Below, piece after piece: positions 1-8,897 of a DNA stretch of 55,718 bases (positions are counted from its first letter, which is position 1; each line of letters begins with the position of its first letter). Below the pieces are notes generated by a model. It worked only from the letters and a program-made list of their open reading frames with translations. It made no database searches and was not told the DNA's origin. This DNA is from JADKIH01 sp043747595 (GTDB lineage Bacteria; Bacteroidota; Bacteroidia; AKYH767-A; 2013-40CM-41-45), in assembly GCA_043747595.1 (NCBI GenBank), contig JAYTOX010000043.1:1-55718 (forward strand). The letters are read 5' to 3'. Made by a program: the position numbers and the translations under genes.

Positions 1-536
1 GTACCCGGATAAATATATTGCCCTGCATATACCGGGCTGTTCGGGTTAATATTTAAATTCAAAAAAAGCGTATTCCCATTACCGATATTGCTTCCATACA
101 AATACAAATAACCGGTAGCCGTATCACAATGAAGGGCATGGATTGAACCTAGCTGATTGGCAATGGCTCCATCGCCTGTGTAGGTATTTGTGGAAATACT
201 AGCAGGTAAATTAGCGAGATTAACAATTTGTAATCCACCTCCACCTTCAGTAGTGATATATGCCCATGTTCGATAGGTTTTAATTTCTCTCCATTCAGAC
301 GTGGGGCCATTGACGGTAAATTTTATGACAGGCGTAGTTGGGTCAGTTACATCTACAATTGAAACTCCGAAATCGGTTCCAACCAAAGCATATTCATTTC
401 CTAGTGCATCGGCATAACTCGCGATGTTAGCCAAGGCATTCGGGCTATAGGGCAAGTTCGATCGCATTTGAATATTCTGGCTTTTTATCGTCGAAATGCC
501 AACCAATAACGAAAGGAATAGTAATTTTAATTTCAT
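1..536 (-). CDS. choice-of-anchor B family protein (LVIVD repeats), 5' part only
   Basis: This gene starts with ATG at 536 and runs off the left edge, so only about 178 N-terminal residues are visible. The translation opens with a signal peptide (MKLKLLFLSLLVGISTIKSQ) and continues into beta-propeller-like repeats such as YALVGTDFGVSIVDVTDP and WAYITTEGGGGLQIVNL. These are the LVIVD-type repeats of the choice-of-anchor B family, which are exported proteins common in Bacteroidota and often end in a T9SS sorting domain. The anchor, if present, lies outside the window. The family call is good; no biochemical role is known. It diverges from the gene at 821. Confidence 0.75.
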   Translation of the reverse strand, partial: MKLKLLFLSLLVGISTIKSQNIQMRSNLPYSPNALANIASYADALGNEYALVGTDFGVSIVDVTDPTTPVIKFTVNGPTSEWREIKTYRTWAYITTEGGGGLQIVNLANLPASISTNTYTGDGAIANQLGSIHALHCDTATGYLYLYGSNIGNGNTLFLNLNINPNSPVYAGQYIYPG

Positions 537-554
537 GAGGCCTATTTTTAAAGG

Positions 555-600
555 AGGTCAAAAGTCACTTTAAATTATGAATTTTCAATGTTTTTGACCT
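555..600. other. inverted repeat upstream of the anchor B gene
   Basis: AGGTCAAAA at 555-563 is exactly complementary to TTTTGACCT at 592-600, with a 28-nt AT-rich loop. It lies in the likely 5' untranslated or promoter region of the minus-strand gene starting at 536. It could be an operator or an RNA hairpin; it lacks a T-run placed for a terminator of either neighbour. Confidence 0.35.
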
Positions 601-691
601 ATAAATTACCAAACTATGACCTAGATTGCTTTGAATTTAAGAAAGTTCTAAAAATGAGATTTTATCAACAATTGGAGGTGTGAAAAATTAG

Positions 692-721
692 TTGGTTTTT
701 AATTCAAAATAGTTACTTTTG
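692..721 (+). promoter_or_regulatory. Bacteroidota promoter for the gene at 821
   Basis: TTG at 692-694, exactly 19 nt, then TACTTTTG at 714-721 match the Bacteroidota -33/-7 consensus TTG-N19-TAnnTTTG. Transcription would begin near 726, leaving about 95 nt of leader before the GTG start. Confidence 0.7.
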
Positions 722-820
722 CTTTTATGAGGATCAAAATTTTAATGTTTTCGCCGTTTGTGAAATCAGAAAAATAAAATTCTTCTACATCGTTTTATCA
801 AAAAATAAAAAATTATCAAA

Positions 821-2062
821 GTGGATTTATTCGAAAAATTAAAGAAGAACAGAGGACCGATTGGGCAACATGCGAAAGATTCTCATGGTTATTTTACATT
901 TCCAAAATTAGAAGGAGATATAGGAACGAGAATGGTTTTCCGTGGTAAAGAGAGATTAGTTTGGAGCTTAAATAATTATTTAGGTTTAGCCAATCATCCG
1001 GAAGTACGTCAAGCAGACACAGAAGGTGCGCAAAAATATGGCTTTGCTTCCCCAATGGGAGCACGGATGATGTCGGGCAATACCAATCAACATGAACAAT
1101 TAGAAAGTGAATTAGCATCATTCATTGGGAAAGAAGATTCAATACTTCTGAACTTTGGGTATCAAGGAATGGTTTCGGCTATTGATTGTTTAGTAGATCG
1201 TCATGATGTAATTGTTTATGATAGTGAAGCACACGCTTGTATCATTGACGGAGTTCGATTACACATGGGAAAACGTTTTGTTTTTCCTCACAACGATATT
1301 ACCAATTGTGAAAAGCAACTTGAGCGCGCAACTAAAATTGTTGCCGAAACAGGAGGATCTATTCTTGTCATTTCTGAAGGAGTATTTGGAATGAGTGGTG
1401 ATATGGGTAAATTAAAAGAGATTGTTGCGTTAAAAAAGAAATTCGATTTCAGATTATTTGTTGATGATGCGCATGGTTTCGGAACAATGGGTAAAACAGG
1501 TGCCGGAGCAGGAGAAGAACAAGGAGTTCAAGAAGAAATTGATATTTACTTCGGAACGTTTGCGAAAAGTATGGCACTTATTGGCGGATTCATTGCGAGT
1601 AGAGAAGACATAGTAGAGTATTTGCGTTACAATATGCGTTCTCAAATATTTGCCAAGACAATGCCATCAGCATTAGTGAATGGCGCATTGAAACGTTTGG
1701 AATTATTAAAATCGAAACCTGAGTTAAAAGATAATTTGTGGAAGATCGTGAATGCGTTGCAATCAGGATTAAAAGAAGCAGGTTTCAATATTGGAAATAC
1801 ACAATCGCCTGTTACTCCTGTATTCATGAATGGAACAATAGGAGAAGCTACGAATCTGATTTATGACATGCGAGAAAATTACGATATCTTTTGTTCGATG
1901 GTGGTATATCCGGTTGTACCAAAAGGCATAATAATTTTACGACTCATTCCGACTGCAGTTCATACCTTAGAAGATGTAACCTATACAATAGATGCTTTCC
2001 GAAAAGCGTATGTTAAATTGAAAGCCGGAGAATATGCTTCAGATAAGATTGCAGCATTTTAA
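821..2062 (+). CDS. PLP-dependent alpha-oxoamine synthase, serine palmitoyltransferase-like
   Basis: This 413-aa protein belongs to the fold-type I alpha-oxoamine synthases, which condense an acyl-CoA with an amino acid and release CO2. Supporting motifs are the N-terminal substrate region SLNNYLGLANHPEV, the cofactor region FVDDAHGFGTMG with its Asp and His, and FGTFAKSMALIGG, whose Lys249 should hold PLP. Length and lack of an organelle leader fit the soluble bacterial serine palmitoyltransferase used for sphingolipid synthesis in Bacteroidota. AONS (BioF) and KBL are related alternatives. The start is GTG: an in-frame TAA at 806 excludes anything upstream and the next Met is far inside the fold. 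It is followed by an Hc1-like gene and probably transcribed with it. Confidence 0.85.
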   Translation: MDLFEKLKKNRGPIGQHAKDSHGYFTFPKLEGDIGTRMVFRGKERLVWSLNNYLGLANHPEVRQADTEGAQKYGFASPMGARMMSGNTNQHEQLESELASFIGKEDSILLNFGYQGMVSAIDCLVDRHDVIVYDSEAHACIIDGVRLHMGKRFVFPHNDITNCEKQLERATKIVAETGGSILVISEGVFGMSGDMGKLKEIVALKKKFDFRLFVDDAHGFGTMGKTGAGAGEEQGVQEEIDIYFGTFAKSMALIGGFIASREDIVEYLRYNMRSQIFAKTMPSALVNGALKRLELLKSKPELKDNLWKIVNALQSGLKEAGFNIGNTQSPVTPVFMNGTIGEATNLIYDMRENYDIFCSMVVYPVVPKGIIILRLIPTAVHTLEDVTYTIDAFRKAYVKLKAGEYASDKIAAF

Positions 2063-2115
2063 TATTAAAACTAATACAAACCCTCCAAATAATTAACACT
2101 TTAAAACTAAACACA

Positions 2116-2301
2116 ATGAAAGAATACGAAAACATTAAACGATTAGTAGCTGCCATTGAAGAAGATGTAATTAAATTTTCTGAGAAAGGTAATGCAGCTG
2201 CCGGAACTCGCGTTCGTAAAGGACTTCAAGAGGTTAAGCGTGCGTGTCAAGAAATGCGTGATGCAATTCAAGATGCAAAGAAAACAGAAGACGGAGAATA
2301 A
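2116..2301 (+). CDS. histone H1-like protein, Hc1 family
   Basis: This 61-aa, charged, helix-rich protein reads MKEYENIKRLVAAIEEDV and includes the typical segment GNAAAGTRVRKGLQEVKRAC. That pattern is the Hc1-like (histone H1-like) small protein widespread in Bacteroidota. The family is named for chlamydial nucleoid protein Hc1, but this short form lacks the long Lys/Ala-rich tail, so DNA condensation is not shown by the sequence. It follows the SPT-like gene by 53 nt and precedes a strong terminator, so it is probably the last gene of that transcript or is separately expressed. Confidence 0.8.
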   Translation: MKEYENIKRLVAAIEEDVIKFSEKGNAAAGTRVRKGLQEVKRACQEMRDAIQDAKKTEDGE

Positions 2302-2318
2302 TTTCTACTCTCTTAAAA

Positions 2319-2349
2319 AGAAGACTCACTATTAGTGGGTCTTTTTTTT
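2319..2349 (+). terminator. intrinsic terminator after the Hc1-like gene
   Basis: AAGACTCAC and GTGGGTCTT form a 9-bp stem with one G-T pair around a 5-nt loop, followed by a run of T at 2342-2349. Confidence 0.8.
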
Positions 2350-2547
2350 GAGCCGGCAATAAATTCGAAATAGCAATCAGGCTAATCTCAAGAAACTTTT
2401 AAATGACTAAAAAAAATTAGATTACAATTAGTAATTATTTCGGAAGCTTCTTCTTATTAAAACAAAATGAACTTTCAGAAAGAGAGGAAAGGAAAAAGTA
2501 GAAATGGAATGTTGAATAAAAGTCGATTCAATTATCATTTAAAAAAG

Positions 2548-2621
2548 TAGCGAGAGGGGGAGTCGAACCCCCGACCTCAGGGTTATGAATCCTGCGCTCT
2601 AACCATCTGAGCTACCTCGCC
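2548..2621 (-). tRNA. tRNA-Met (CAT), elongator type
   Basis: A complete 74-nt cloverleaf can be drawn on the minus strand: acceptor GGCGAGG with TCTCGCT, D-arm AGCTCAGATGGTTAGAGC, anticodon loop TTCATAA and T-arm GGGGGTTCGACTCCCCC. The anticodon is CAT. The D-arm and non-GGG anticodon stem fit elongator tRNA-Met rather than the initiator. The last anticodon-stem pair is an A-C mismatch. CCA is not encoded. Confidence 0.93.
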
Positions 2622-2670
2622 GTTTTGGGGCTGCAAATATCCGAAATCATTTCTGTTCTGCAAATTTATT

Positions 2671-3414
2671 TCAACTTCGACCCTCTTCTTTCAATACACT
2701 CGTATAATGCTTTAACGAACGGAGAATGACGGTGATAACCAAAGTGATCAACAACAAGTACAAAAAATTTCTTCCTACAGCAAATTCATTCCACTGCTTA
2801 TACCCTATTAGCAAGTCAACAAATACAAATCCGATAACAGTAGCAAGTACTCCACTATACTCTCTTCTTAACACACTTTTTAAAGAAAAAGAAATAGTGC
2901 TTTTTGTAAATAAAGAAAATCGAGGAATGAATGCAGGTACACCGGCCGCCCAGTCCAAATACGATTGACCAAATTTCCGTTCCAAAAAACGTTCTTCGGC
3001 AAACATGATTCGCTCGTAGTAAAGCCAATACATTAAACTTACGATAATAGTGAACTCGATATTTTTGGTGAACAACACAATTCCAATCCACATTAAATAA
3101 TTACCTAGATAAAGTGGGTGACGAACCATAGAATAAATACCACTTTTGTTTAGTTGCTCGGCAACTTGTTCGGCTGTATTTCGCCCAGACGTTCCTCTAG
3201 GTGTAGTTCCTATCGTATATGCCCTAACGATAAAGCCAAGGATACTTAAAAAATAAGCAGCATAATTAAGGATTTTGACCGTACCACTTCCCATCGAATC
3301 GTAAGATGTCATACACACTGCCGGAACAGCCATAATAAACAGTACTAACGGAAGCTGCCCACGATGCTTAAATAGCCAGTTTCCCTCTTTTTCTAATGAA
3401 TGTAGTAGAGCCAT
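2671..3414 (-). CDS. ICMT/PEMT-like integral membrane methyltransferase
   Basis: This 247-aa protein has about six hydrophobic segments. It carries the hallmark of isoprenylcysteine carboxyl methyltransferase-like enzymes: SGIYSMVRHPLYLGNYLMW for SAM binding, followed by YERIMFAEERFLERKFGQSY. Such enzymes use SAM to methylate lipid-linked or hydrophobic substrates at the membrane. Bacterial members include LmtA-type lipid A 1-phosphate methyltransferases, a possible but unproven role here. The C-terminal ~70 residues add two more predicted membrane segments. It is a single gene, convergent with nothing and with tRNA-Met at its 3' side. Confidence 0.75.
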   Translation of the reverse strand: MALLHSLEKEGNWLFKHRGQLPLVLFIMAVPAVCMTSYDSMGSGTVKILNYAAYFLSILGFIVRAYTIGTTPRGTSGRNTAEQVAEQLNKSGIYSMVRHPLYLGNYLMWIGIVLFTKNIEFTIIVSLMYWLYYERIMFAEERFLERKFGQSYLDWAAGVPAFIPRFSLFTKSTISFSLKSVLRREYSGVLATVIGFVFVDLLIGYKQWNEFAVGRNFLYLLLITLVITVILRSLKHYTSVLKEEGRS

Positions 3415-3519
3415 AGTGGCGGCGAAGGTATTATGATTTTCGAAGTTTTCAATTAAAAAAAATGACTATCTTCGGCATCCCTGAAAAATAAGGGCATTCG
3501 TTAATTATATCAAGATCAC

Positions 3520-3924
3520 GTGAAACAAGAAATTAAGACCAACAAAAAAGTAAAATATACATTGGAATTCGAAATCAAATCGTCACCAAAAATATTGTTC
3601 ACTTACTTAAGCAATGCAAGTAGTCTCGAAGAATGGTTTGCCGACAAGGTAACTATCCGTGAAGGCGATTACGTATTTCATTGGGATGGTTCGGAAGAAC
3701 GTGCTTCCATCGTGTCAAAAAAAGACAATCAAGTGATCCGTTACAAATGGGTGAACGACGATAAAAAAGATGAGACATTCTTTCAATTCGAAATTGTTAC
3801 AGACGAAATTACTTCCGACATAGCACTTATGGTTACCGACTTTTGCGAGGAAGACGAAAAAGAAGAAAGTGCTTTGCTTTGGAATAGTCAGATCCATAAT
3901 TTAATGCACATTTTAGGCGCTTAA
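3520..3924 (+). CDS. START-like (AHSA1-type) domain protein
   Basis: This is a 134-aa single-domain protein. KYTLEFEIKSSPKILFTYLS followed by LEEWFADKV is the opening of a Bet v1/START-like fold of the AHSA1 type found as a conserved protein in Bacteroidota, and QIHNLMHILGA is its C-terminal helix. The fold makes a hydrophobic pocket; the ligand is unknown. The start is GTG at 3520. A near-consensus -7 box, TATCTTCG, lies at about 3467-3474. The gene ends 3 nt from the convergent gene at 3928. Confidence 0.75.
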   Translation: MKQEIKTNKKVKYTLEFEIKSSPKILFTYLSNASSLEEWFADKVTIREGDYVFHWDGSEERASIVSKKDNQVIRYKWVNDDKKDETFFQFEIVTDEITSDIALMVTDFCEEDEKEESALLWNSQIHNLMHILGA

Positions 3925-3927
3925 CAC

Positions 3928-4533
3928 TTAAGTTAAGAGTGAAAGAAATAATTCTAAGGTTTCTTTTCCTTTTACTTCCAACTTAACATAGTCATCAAGA
4001 GGAATTCGTTTACTTAGCTTTACAAATTCCTTTTGATTGAAATAATTTTCTAACTGTGATACCGGAAGCTCATCAATTAAACAATAGTTTTCCTTTTCGT
4101 AATGATATTTCCAAGGAGTATCGTTCACACAAAAATAGATTTCTTGATTCAGGAGTCGCTCATGATTTATCAAAAGCGTTTTCCTGAATTGGTCCAACGC
4201 TTTTCCTTGCAAATGAAGGGTAAAACTGAAGCCACTACCCCACCAGAACATTGTCCTGAAAGCAAAAATAGATTCACGTGAAAACAAACGAGGATAATCG
4301 AGCAACACATAAGGGAAAAGATTGTAATTCTCTCCCCTAAAAATTTTGCCTGCAGAAACATTCACTCCTTCAACAGAAAGTTGGGTGTTAACGACGACCG
4401 ACTTGAATAAAATTTCCATTCGGCCAAAGAGATCGACCATTTTTTGAGTAGCGGAATGTTTCAATAAAAAGAAATTAACGTCGTTCAATATTTCTAATTC
4501 CTCGCTACTAAATTTCAAAATACTATCTTGCAT
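3928..4533 (-). CDS. conserved protein of unknown function
   Basis: I do not recognise a family in this 201-aa protein. It has no signal peptide or membrane segment, is rich in aromatic residues (for example FRTMFWWGSGFSFTLHLQG) and ends in a long helix-like stretch. Its ATG at 4533 lies 6 nt from the ATG of the divergent LptF/G-like gene, so the two share a very short promoter region. It converges on the START-like gene. Confidence 0.55.
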   Translation of the reverse strand: MQDSILKFSSEELEILNDVNFFLLKHSATQKMVDLFGRMEILFKSVVVNTQLSVEGVNVSAGKIFRGENYNLFPYVLLDYPRLFSRESIFAFRTMFWWGSGFSFTLHLQGKALDQFRKTLLINHERLLNQEIYFCVNDTPWKYHYEKENYCLIDELPVSQLENYFNQKEFVKLSKRIPLDDYVKLEVKGKETLELFLSLLT

Positions 4534-4539
4534 ACCATT

Positions 4540-5979
4540 ATGTTGAGTCGCAAATATAGCCCTAAGAAATTAACTCTGCTCGTAATAAAATCGTTTGCAG
4601 GGCCCATGTTAACCACTTTTATTATTTCCATTTTTGTATTGCTCATGCAATTTTTATGGAAATACATCGACGACTTGGTAGGAAAAGGGCTTGAATGGTA
4701 TATCATCGTCAAACTAATGCTTTATGTATCGATTACATTGGTTCCCTTGGCTCTTCCTTTAGCATTGTTACTGGCTTCCATTATGACATTCGGAAATTTA
4801 GCAGAACACTTCGAACTTACCGCTTTTAAATCGGCCGGCGTTTCTTTACAAAGAGTCATGCGACCACTCGTGGTAACAGCAGTATTGATTAGTATAAGTG
4901 CGTTTATTTTTAGCAATAATATTTTGCCGTATGCTAATTTAAAAATGAATGCACTTCTATATGATGTTCGTCAACAAAAACCTGCCTTGCTTATTCAGGA
5001 AGGAATTTTTTATAATGGAATTGATGGCTACTCTATTAAAATTGGGCAAAAAGATCGTGATGGGCAAACCATTCATAACATTATGATTTATGATCATACT
5101 GAAAATCGTGGCAACACAAAAGTGATTCTTGCCGATATAGGAAAGATGGCCATGTCTGACGATGAGCGTTATCTTATTCTCAATTTAGTAAAAGGATATA
5201 GCTACGAAGAGAAAGATAATCGTCCCGGAAAAAACTCACGACCCATGATGAGGACAGAGTTTGAAGAAGAAACGATACGAATGGATTTGAGTTCGTTTAA
5301 AATGACACGAACCAACGAACAGCTTTTCAGAGATAATTATCAGATGTTAAATTTGAATCAATTGTCGGAAGCATCCGATTCTATCGAACGAAAAATTGTT
5401 GAACGAAAAAATAATTTTAAAGGCGTATTATTTCCTGCACTCAACATAGACACACTTAAAGCAAAGGATCTGCGCTCCATAAATTTTAAAGAGAAGAGTT
5501 TCATTGCTAATTTTCCGCGCGACAGAAGAGCAGGCATTGCCTCTACTGCATTGTATGGCGCAAGAAATATCAGAAGTTTAACAGAAGATACTTTTCGCGA
5601 CCTAGATGCTAAGTCGAGAACGTTGGCTCGTCATAATATTGAATGGCAACGCAAGTTTACCTTGTCGTTTGCATGTTTGATTCTCTTTTTTATTGGTGCA
5701 CCACTTGGCGCTATTATTCGTAAAGGCGGTCTCGGAATGCCTATGGTCGTTTCTATTTTCTTCTTTGTAGTTTTCCATATTATTTCAATCACAGGCGAAA
5801 AATTTGCGCGCGAAGAAGTTATTCCTGCATGGAAAGGAATGTGGGTTGCCTCGGCGGTGCTACTGCCTGTCGGATTATTTTTAGCATATAAAGCAACGAC
5901 TGATTCAGCTTTGTTTGATACTGATTCTTATCTGCGTTTCTTCAAGAAATTTTCAAAATCAAAAAGAACACCTCAGTGA
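4540..5979 (+). CDS. LptF/LptG family permease
   Basis: This is a membrane permease of the YjgP/YjgQ family (479 aa from ATG 4540), the transmembrane half of the LptB2FG transporter that extracts lipopolysaccharide from the inner membrane. Three hydrophobic segments lie in the N-terminal 120 residues (for example FIISIFVLLMQFLWKYIDDL) and three in the C-terminal 110, with a long periplasmic jelly-roll-like section between them. That is the family plan. An in-frame TTG at 4528 would add four residues and overlap the divergent gene's start, so ATG 4540 is preferred. The stop overlaps the GTG of the next gene in GTGA, implying translational coupling. Confidence 0.88.
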   Translation: MLSRKYSPKKLTLLVIKSFAGPMLTTFIISIFVLLMQFLWKYIDDLVGKGLEWYIIVKLMLYVSITLVPLALPLALLLASIMTFGNLAEHFELTAFKSAGVSLQRVMRPLVVTAVLISISAFIFSNNILPYANLKMNALLYDVRQQKPALLIQEGIFYNGIDGYSIKIGQKDRDGQTIHNIMIYDHTENRGNTKVILADIGKMAMSDDERYLILNLVKGYSYEEKDNRPGKNSRPMMRTEFEEETIRMDLSSFKMTRTNEQLFRDNYQMLNLNQLSEASDSIERKIVERKNNFKGVLFPALNIDTLKAKDLRSINFKEKSFIANFPRDRRAGIASTALYGARNIRSLTEDTFRDLDAKSRTLARHNIEWQRKFTLSFACLILFFIGAPLGAIIRKGGLGMPMVVSIFFFVVFHIISITGEKFAREEVIPAWKGMWVASAVLLPVGLFLAYKATTDSALFDTDSYLRFFKKFSKSKRTPQ

Positions 5980-7181
5980 AAATACTTCAGATTTGTCATC
6001 GCGTACCATATCCACCATTAGATGGAGGAAATATTGCTATGATGAATATGGCGCTTTCTCTTGAATCATCCGGAGCAGAAGTACATCAATTTTGTTTGAA
6101 TACTTCACGCCACTTTACCGAACTATCTAGCATTCCAAAAGAGCTGAAAGAAAAATTACACATCACAGCTACAGCAATAAATACCAAGATAAAAGTAAAA
6201 GATGCTTTTTTTAATTTATTCAATAAAGAGAGTTACAACATCCAGCGATTTTTTTCATTAGAAGTAGAAAAAGCATTGATTGCATTGCTCAAAAAATATT
6301 CGTTTGAATATGTTCAATTAGAAACACTTTTTGCCAGCGTATATATTAGAGCAATTAGAGAACATAGTTCGGCCAAGATTATTTTAAGAGCACACAATGT
6401 TGAACATATAATTTGGGAGCGACTTTCGCACTCAGAAAAAAATCCGACAAAAAGAATTTATCTAAATTTCCTTAGTCGTCGATTAAAGAATTACGAATTG
6501 GAGACATTGAATTTTATTGATGGATTAATTCCCATTACCGATGTAGATAAAAAGCATTTTAGGAAATTGGGGTATAAAGGACCTATGATGAGTTTGCCGT
6601 TGGGAGTTGACTTGAAAGAATATGAACCGTGGATCAATTCGAAGAGTGAACTTAGTTTGGTTCATTTAGCATCGATGGACTGGCTGCCGAATAAAGAAGG
6701 CGTTGAATGGTTTTTGAAAAGTTGTTGGCAGGAAATCCACAAAGAGCATCCCGAGTTAAAATTATATTTAGCCGGAAGAAATTTTCCGGAAGAACTAATG
6801 GCGTTGAAGCCGAGAGGTGTTCACTTTAGCGGAAGAGTTGACAATGCTTATGAATATTTAAGCACAAAACAGATTATGATTGTACCATTGTTATCGGGCA
6901 GTGGCATGAGAGTAAAAATTATTCAGGGGTTGGCATTAGGGAAAACGATTATCTCGACTACTATAGGAGCAGAAGGCATAGAAGTAACCGATGAAAAAAA
7001 TATTTTGATTGCAGACACACCCGAAGAGTTTGCCAAAGCAATAAGTAGATGTTTGAAAGATCCAAAATGGTGCCGATCGATTGGCAGGAACGCATTAGAA
7101 TTAGCAAGAACAACTTATTCGAATGAAGCGATAGGTAAATTAGAGATGGACTTTTTAAGAAAAAATTTTGGCGGGAGTTGA
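5976..7181 (+). CDS. GT4-type glycosyltransferase
   Basis: This 401-aa protein is a GT-B fold glycosyltransferase. The N-terminal domain opens MKILQICHRVPYPPLDGG, the usual acceptor-side glycine loop. The C-terminal domain has the donor-binding region: LVHLASMDWLPNKEGVEWF, VHFSGRVDNAYEYL and the phosphate-binding segment IMIVPLLSGSGMRVKIIQGL. The donor sugar and acceptor cannot be read from the sequence. The GTG start overlaps the stop of the upstream LptF/G gene by 4 nt, so a role in surface glycolipid or polysaccharide assembly is a reasonable inference. No clear terminator is seen before tRNA-Arg. Confidence 0.85.
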   Translation: MKILQICHRVPYPPLDGGNIAMMNMALSLESSGAEVHQFCLNTSRHFTELSSIPKELKEKLHITATAINTKIKVKDAFFNLFNKESYNIQRFFSLEVEKALIALLKKYSFEYVQLETLFASVYIRAIREHSSAKIILRAHNVEHIIWERLSHSEKNPTKRIYLNFLSRRLKNYELETLNFIDGLIPITDVDKKHFRKLGYKGPMMSLPLGVDLKEYEPWINSKSELSLVHLASMDWLPNKEGVEWFLKSCWQEIHKEHPELKLYLAGRNFPEELMALKPRGVHFSGRVDNAYEYLSTKQIMIVPLLSGSGMRVKIIQGLALGKTIISTTIGAEGIEVTDEKNILIADTPEEFAKAISRCLKDPKWCRSIGRNALELARTTYSNEAIGKLEMDFLRKNFGGS

Positions 7182-7326
7182 TTGAAGGAATTGATTCACA
7201 AGAAAAGTTGAATAGGATTTTAAAGAGTGTGAAAAAGATTGATTAGAAAGAGAACTTGAAAAAGGATTAAAGAAGAATCAAGATTTGAATAGAGGATATC
7301 TTGAGTAATTCTTGGAGAATAAAAAG

Positions 7327-7400
7327 TGCACCCGAAGGGAGTCGAACCCCTAACCTTCTGATCCGTAGTCAGATGCTCTATCCAATTAAGCTACGGGTGC
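7327..7400 (-). tRNA. tRNA-Arg (ACG)
   Basis: A complete 74-nt cloverleaf: acceptor GCACCCG with CGGGTGC, anticodon stem CTGA/TCAG around the loop CTACGGA, and T-loop GGTTCGACTCC. The anticodon is ACG, expected to be edited to ICG. CCA is not encoded. Confidence 0.93.
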
Positions 7401-7494
7401 ATTATTATTTCAAATGGACAAATGTCCGTTTTTCTCAAATTGAGGCGGCAAAGATAGTTTAATCTTGAAAATATCAAACACTTTTCTCACGCTA

Positions 7495-8292
7495 TTATTT
7501 GGCTCCTTTATAATACTTTAAGGCTGTGGGCATAAAAGCTTGAAGGTCTTTGATACGAGTAGCATCGCTGGGGTGTGTACTCAAGAATTCGGGTGGTTTT
7601 GCGCCACCTTGCGCCGACATCCGTTTCCAAAATGTAATTGCCTTCTGTGGATCATAACCGGCCATTGCCGCAAAAATAAGTCCCAGCTTATCTGCTTCCG
7701 ATTCGTGCGTTCTCGAGTAAGCCAATACGCCCAAATTGGACCCTACTCCATACGATGTTAAAAAGATATTTCTTGTCTCCGCACTTTTTTGAGAAAGAGC
7801 AACGTCTAACGCCATTCCTCCTAATTGTTGCATTAACATCTGACTCATTCGTTCATTTCCGTGACGAGCAACGGCGTGGGCAATCTCATGACCCATAACA
7901 ATGGCCAAACTAGTTTCATCTTGAGTCACCGGCAGAAGACCGCTGTATACAACTACTTTCCCTCCCGGCATACACCACGCATTTACTTCTTTAGAATTAA
8001 CCAAATTAAATTCCCATTTGTAATCGGCAACACGATCTCCCATTTTATTTTGATTCAAATACTGAATAACAGCGCTCTGAATTTTAGCCCCAATATTTTT
8101 AACCATATTGGATTCAGGTGTTCCGACCACCGCAGGGTTCTGTTTTAGAAAATCGTTATAACTGGAGAGGCTCATGGAAACCATTTCACTTTCCGGGAGC
8201 AAATTTAATTGGCTACGATTGGAAATGGGAACTTTACTGCAAGCTGTGAAAAGTAAACACAGGCTGATGGTTTTTAAGATGCTAGATTTCAT
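7495..8292 (-). CDS. M48 family metalloprotease, lipoprotein
   Basis: This is a zinc protease of 265 aa when started at ATG 8292. From there the protein has a clean lipoprotein signal, MKSSILKTISLCLLFTAC, with Cys18 as the likely lipidated residue. HEIAH at residues 135-139 is the HExxH zinc and catalytic motif, and SRTHESEADKLG gives the third ligand (E in ESEAD). This is the M48 peptidase arrangement of periplasmic BepA/LoiP-like proteases that handle misfolded outer-membrane proteins; that role is inferred. A longer reading frame to 8370 would place 26 residues before the signal peptide and is rejected. Confidence 0.88.
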   Translation of the reverse strand: MKSSILKTISLCLLFTACSKVPISNRSQLNLLPESEMVSMSLSSYNDFLKQNPAVVGTPESNMVKNIGAKIQSAVIQYLNQNKMGDRVADYKWEFNLVNSKEVNAWCMPGGKVVVYSGLLPVTQDETSLAIVMGHEIAHAVARHGNERMSQMLMQQLGGMALDVALSQKSAETRNIFLTSYGVGSNLGVLAYSRTHESEADKLGLIFAAMAGYDPQKAITFWKRMSAQGGAKPPEFLSTHPSDATRIKDLQAFMPTALKYYKGAK

Positions 8293-8539
8293 ACTCGTTA
8301 TTTTAGAACTAAAATTAGTTATTAGGAATGCTTTTAAAATCGTGCCAAAAGTAATCATTCGATTTTTCATTCTAACTATTGATGCAAAAACAATAGTAAT
8401 AAAAAAGCGAAGACAATATTTAAAAAGCGAATGAGTTTAATAGTGACAACATAGCATCTAGAAATTATTGGTTCACCTTGCCTCTATTGAAACTCAAAAT
8501 ATTGATTTTATAGCCAAAAAGCGCCAATAAAACAGTCGC

Positions 8540-8570
8540 TTTGTACATAAAACAAAATTCTCTATTTTTA
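8540..8570 (+). promoter_or_regulatory. promoter for clpS
   Basis: TTTG at 8540-8543, 19 nt, then TATTTTTA at 8563-8570. The spacing is exact and the -7 box differs from TAnnTTTG only at the last base. The clpS ATG follows 22 nt later. Confidence 0.55.
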
Positions 8571-8592
8571 CGCCAAGAAACGAAAACTGAAG

Positions 8593-8883
8593 ATGAAATT
8601 ATTCGATCAAGTACTAAATCCGGAATCGCAAGAGGTAGTTTTAGAAGATGTAACTGAAGCTCGTGTTCGCGATCTAATATTATACAACGACGATGAAAAT
8701 ACTTTTGAATTTGTGATTGAATCGTTGATTGCTGTATGTAAGCACGAACAAATTCAGGCAGAACAATGTACTTACCTTGTTCATTACAGTGGAAAATGCG
8801 TTGTAAAATCTGATTCATTTTCTAATTTGAAACCAATGAAAGATGCTCTTATTGACAGAGGATTGTCGGCGGTTATCAAATAA
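8593..8883 (+). CDS. clpS: ATP-dependent Clp protease adaptor ClpS
   Basis: This 96-aa protein is ClpS, the adaptor that binds N-degron substrates and hands them to the ClpA/ClpC unfoldase of ClpP protease. The ClpS core is present: DLILYNDDENTFEFVIESL carries the N-degron pocket residues and VCKHEQIQAEQCTYLVHYSG the rest of the pocket. The N-terminal extension of about 28 residues and overall length are normal. It is a single gene with its own promoter and converges on the long gene ending at 8898 with a 14-nt gap. Confidence 0.9.
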   Translation: MKLFDQVLNPESQEVVLEDVTEARVRDLILYNDDENTFEFVIESLIAVCKHEQIQAEQCTYLVHYSGKCVVKSDSFSNLKPMKDALIDRGLSAVIK

Positions 8884-8897
8884 TAAAATCTTTAGCC

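Noticed and set aside
8293..8370. Upstream start for the M48 protease
   Set aside because: It would put 26 residues before a clear lipoprotein signal peptide.
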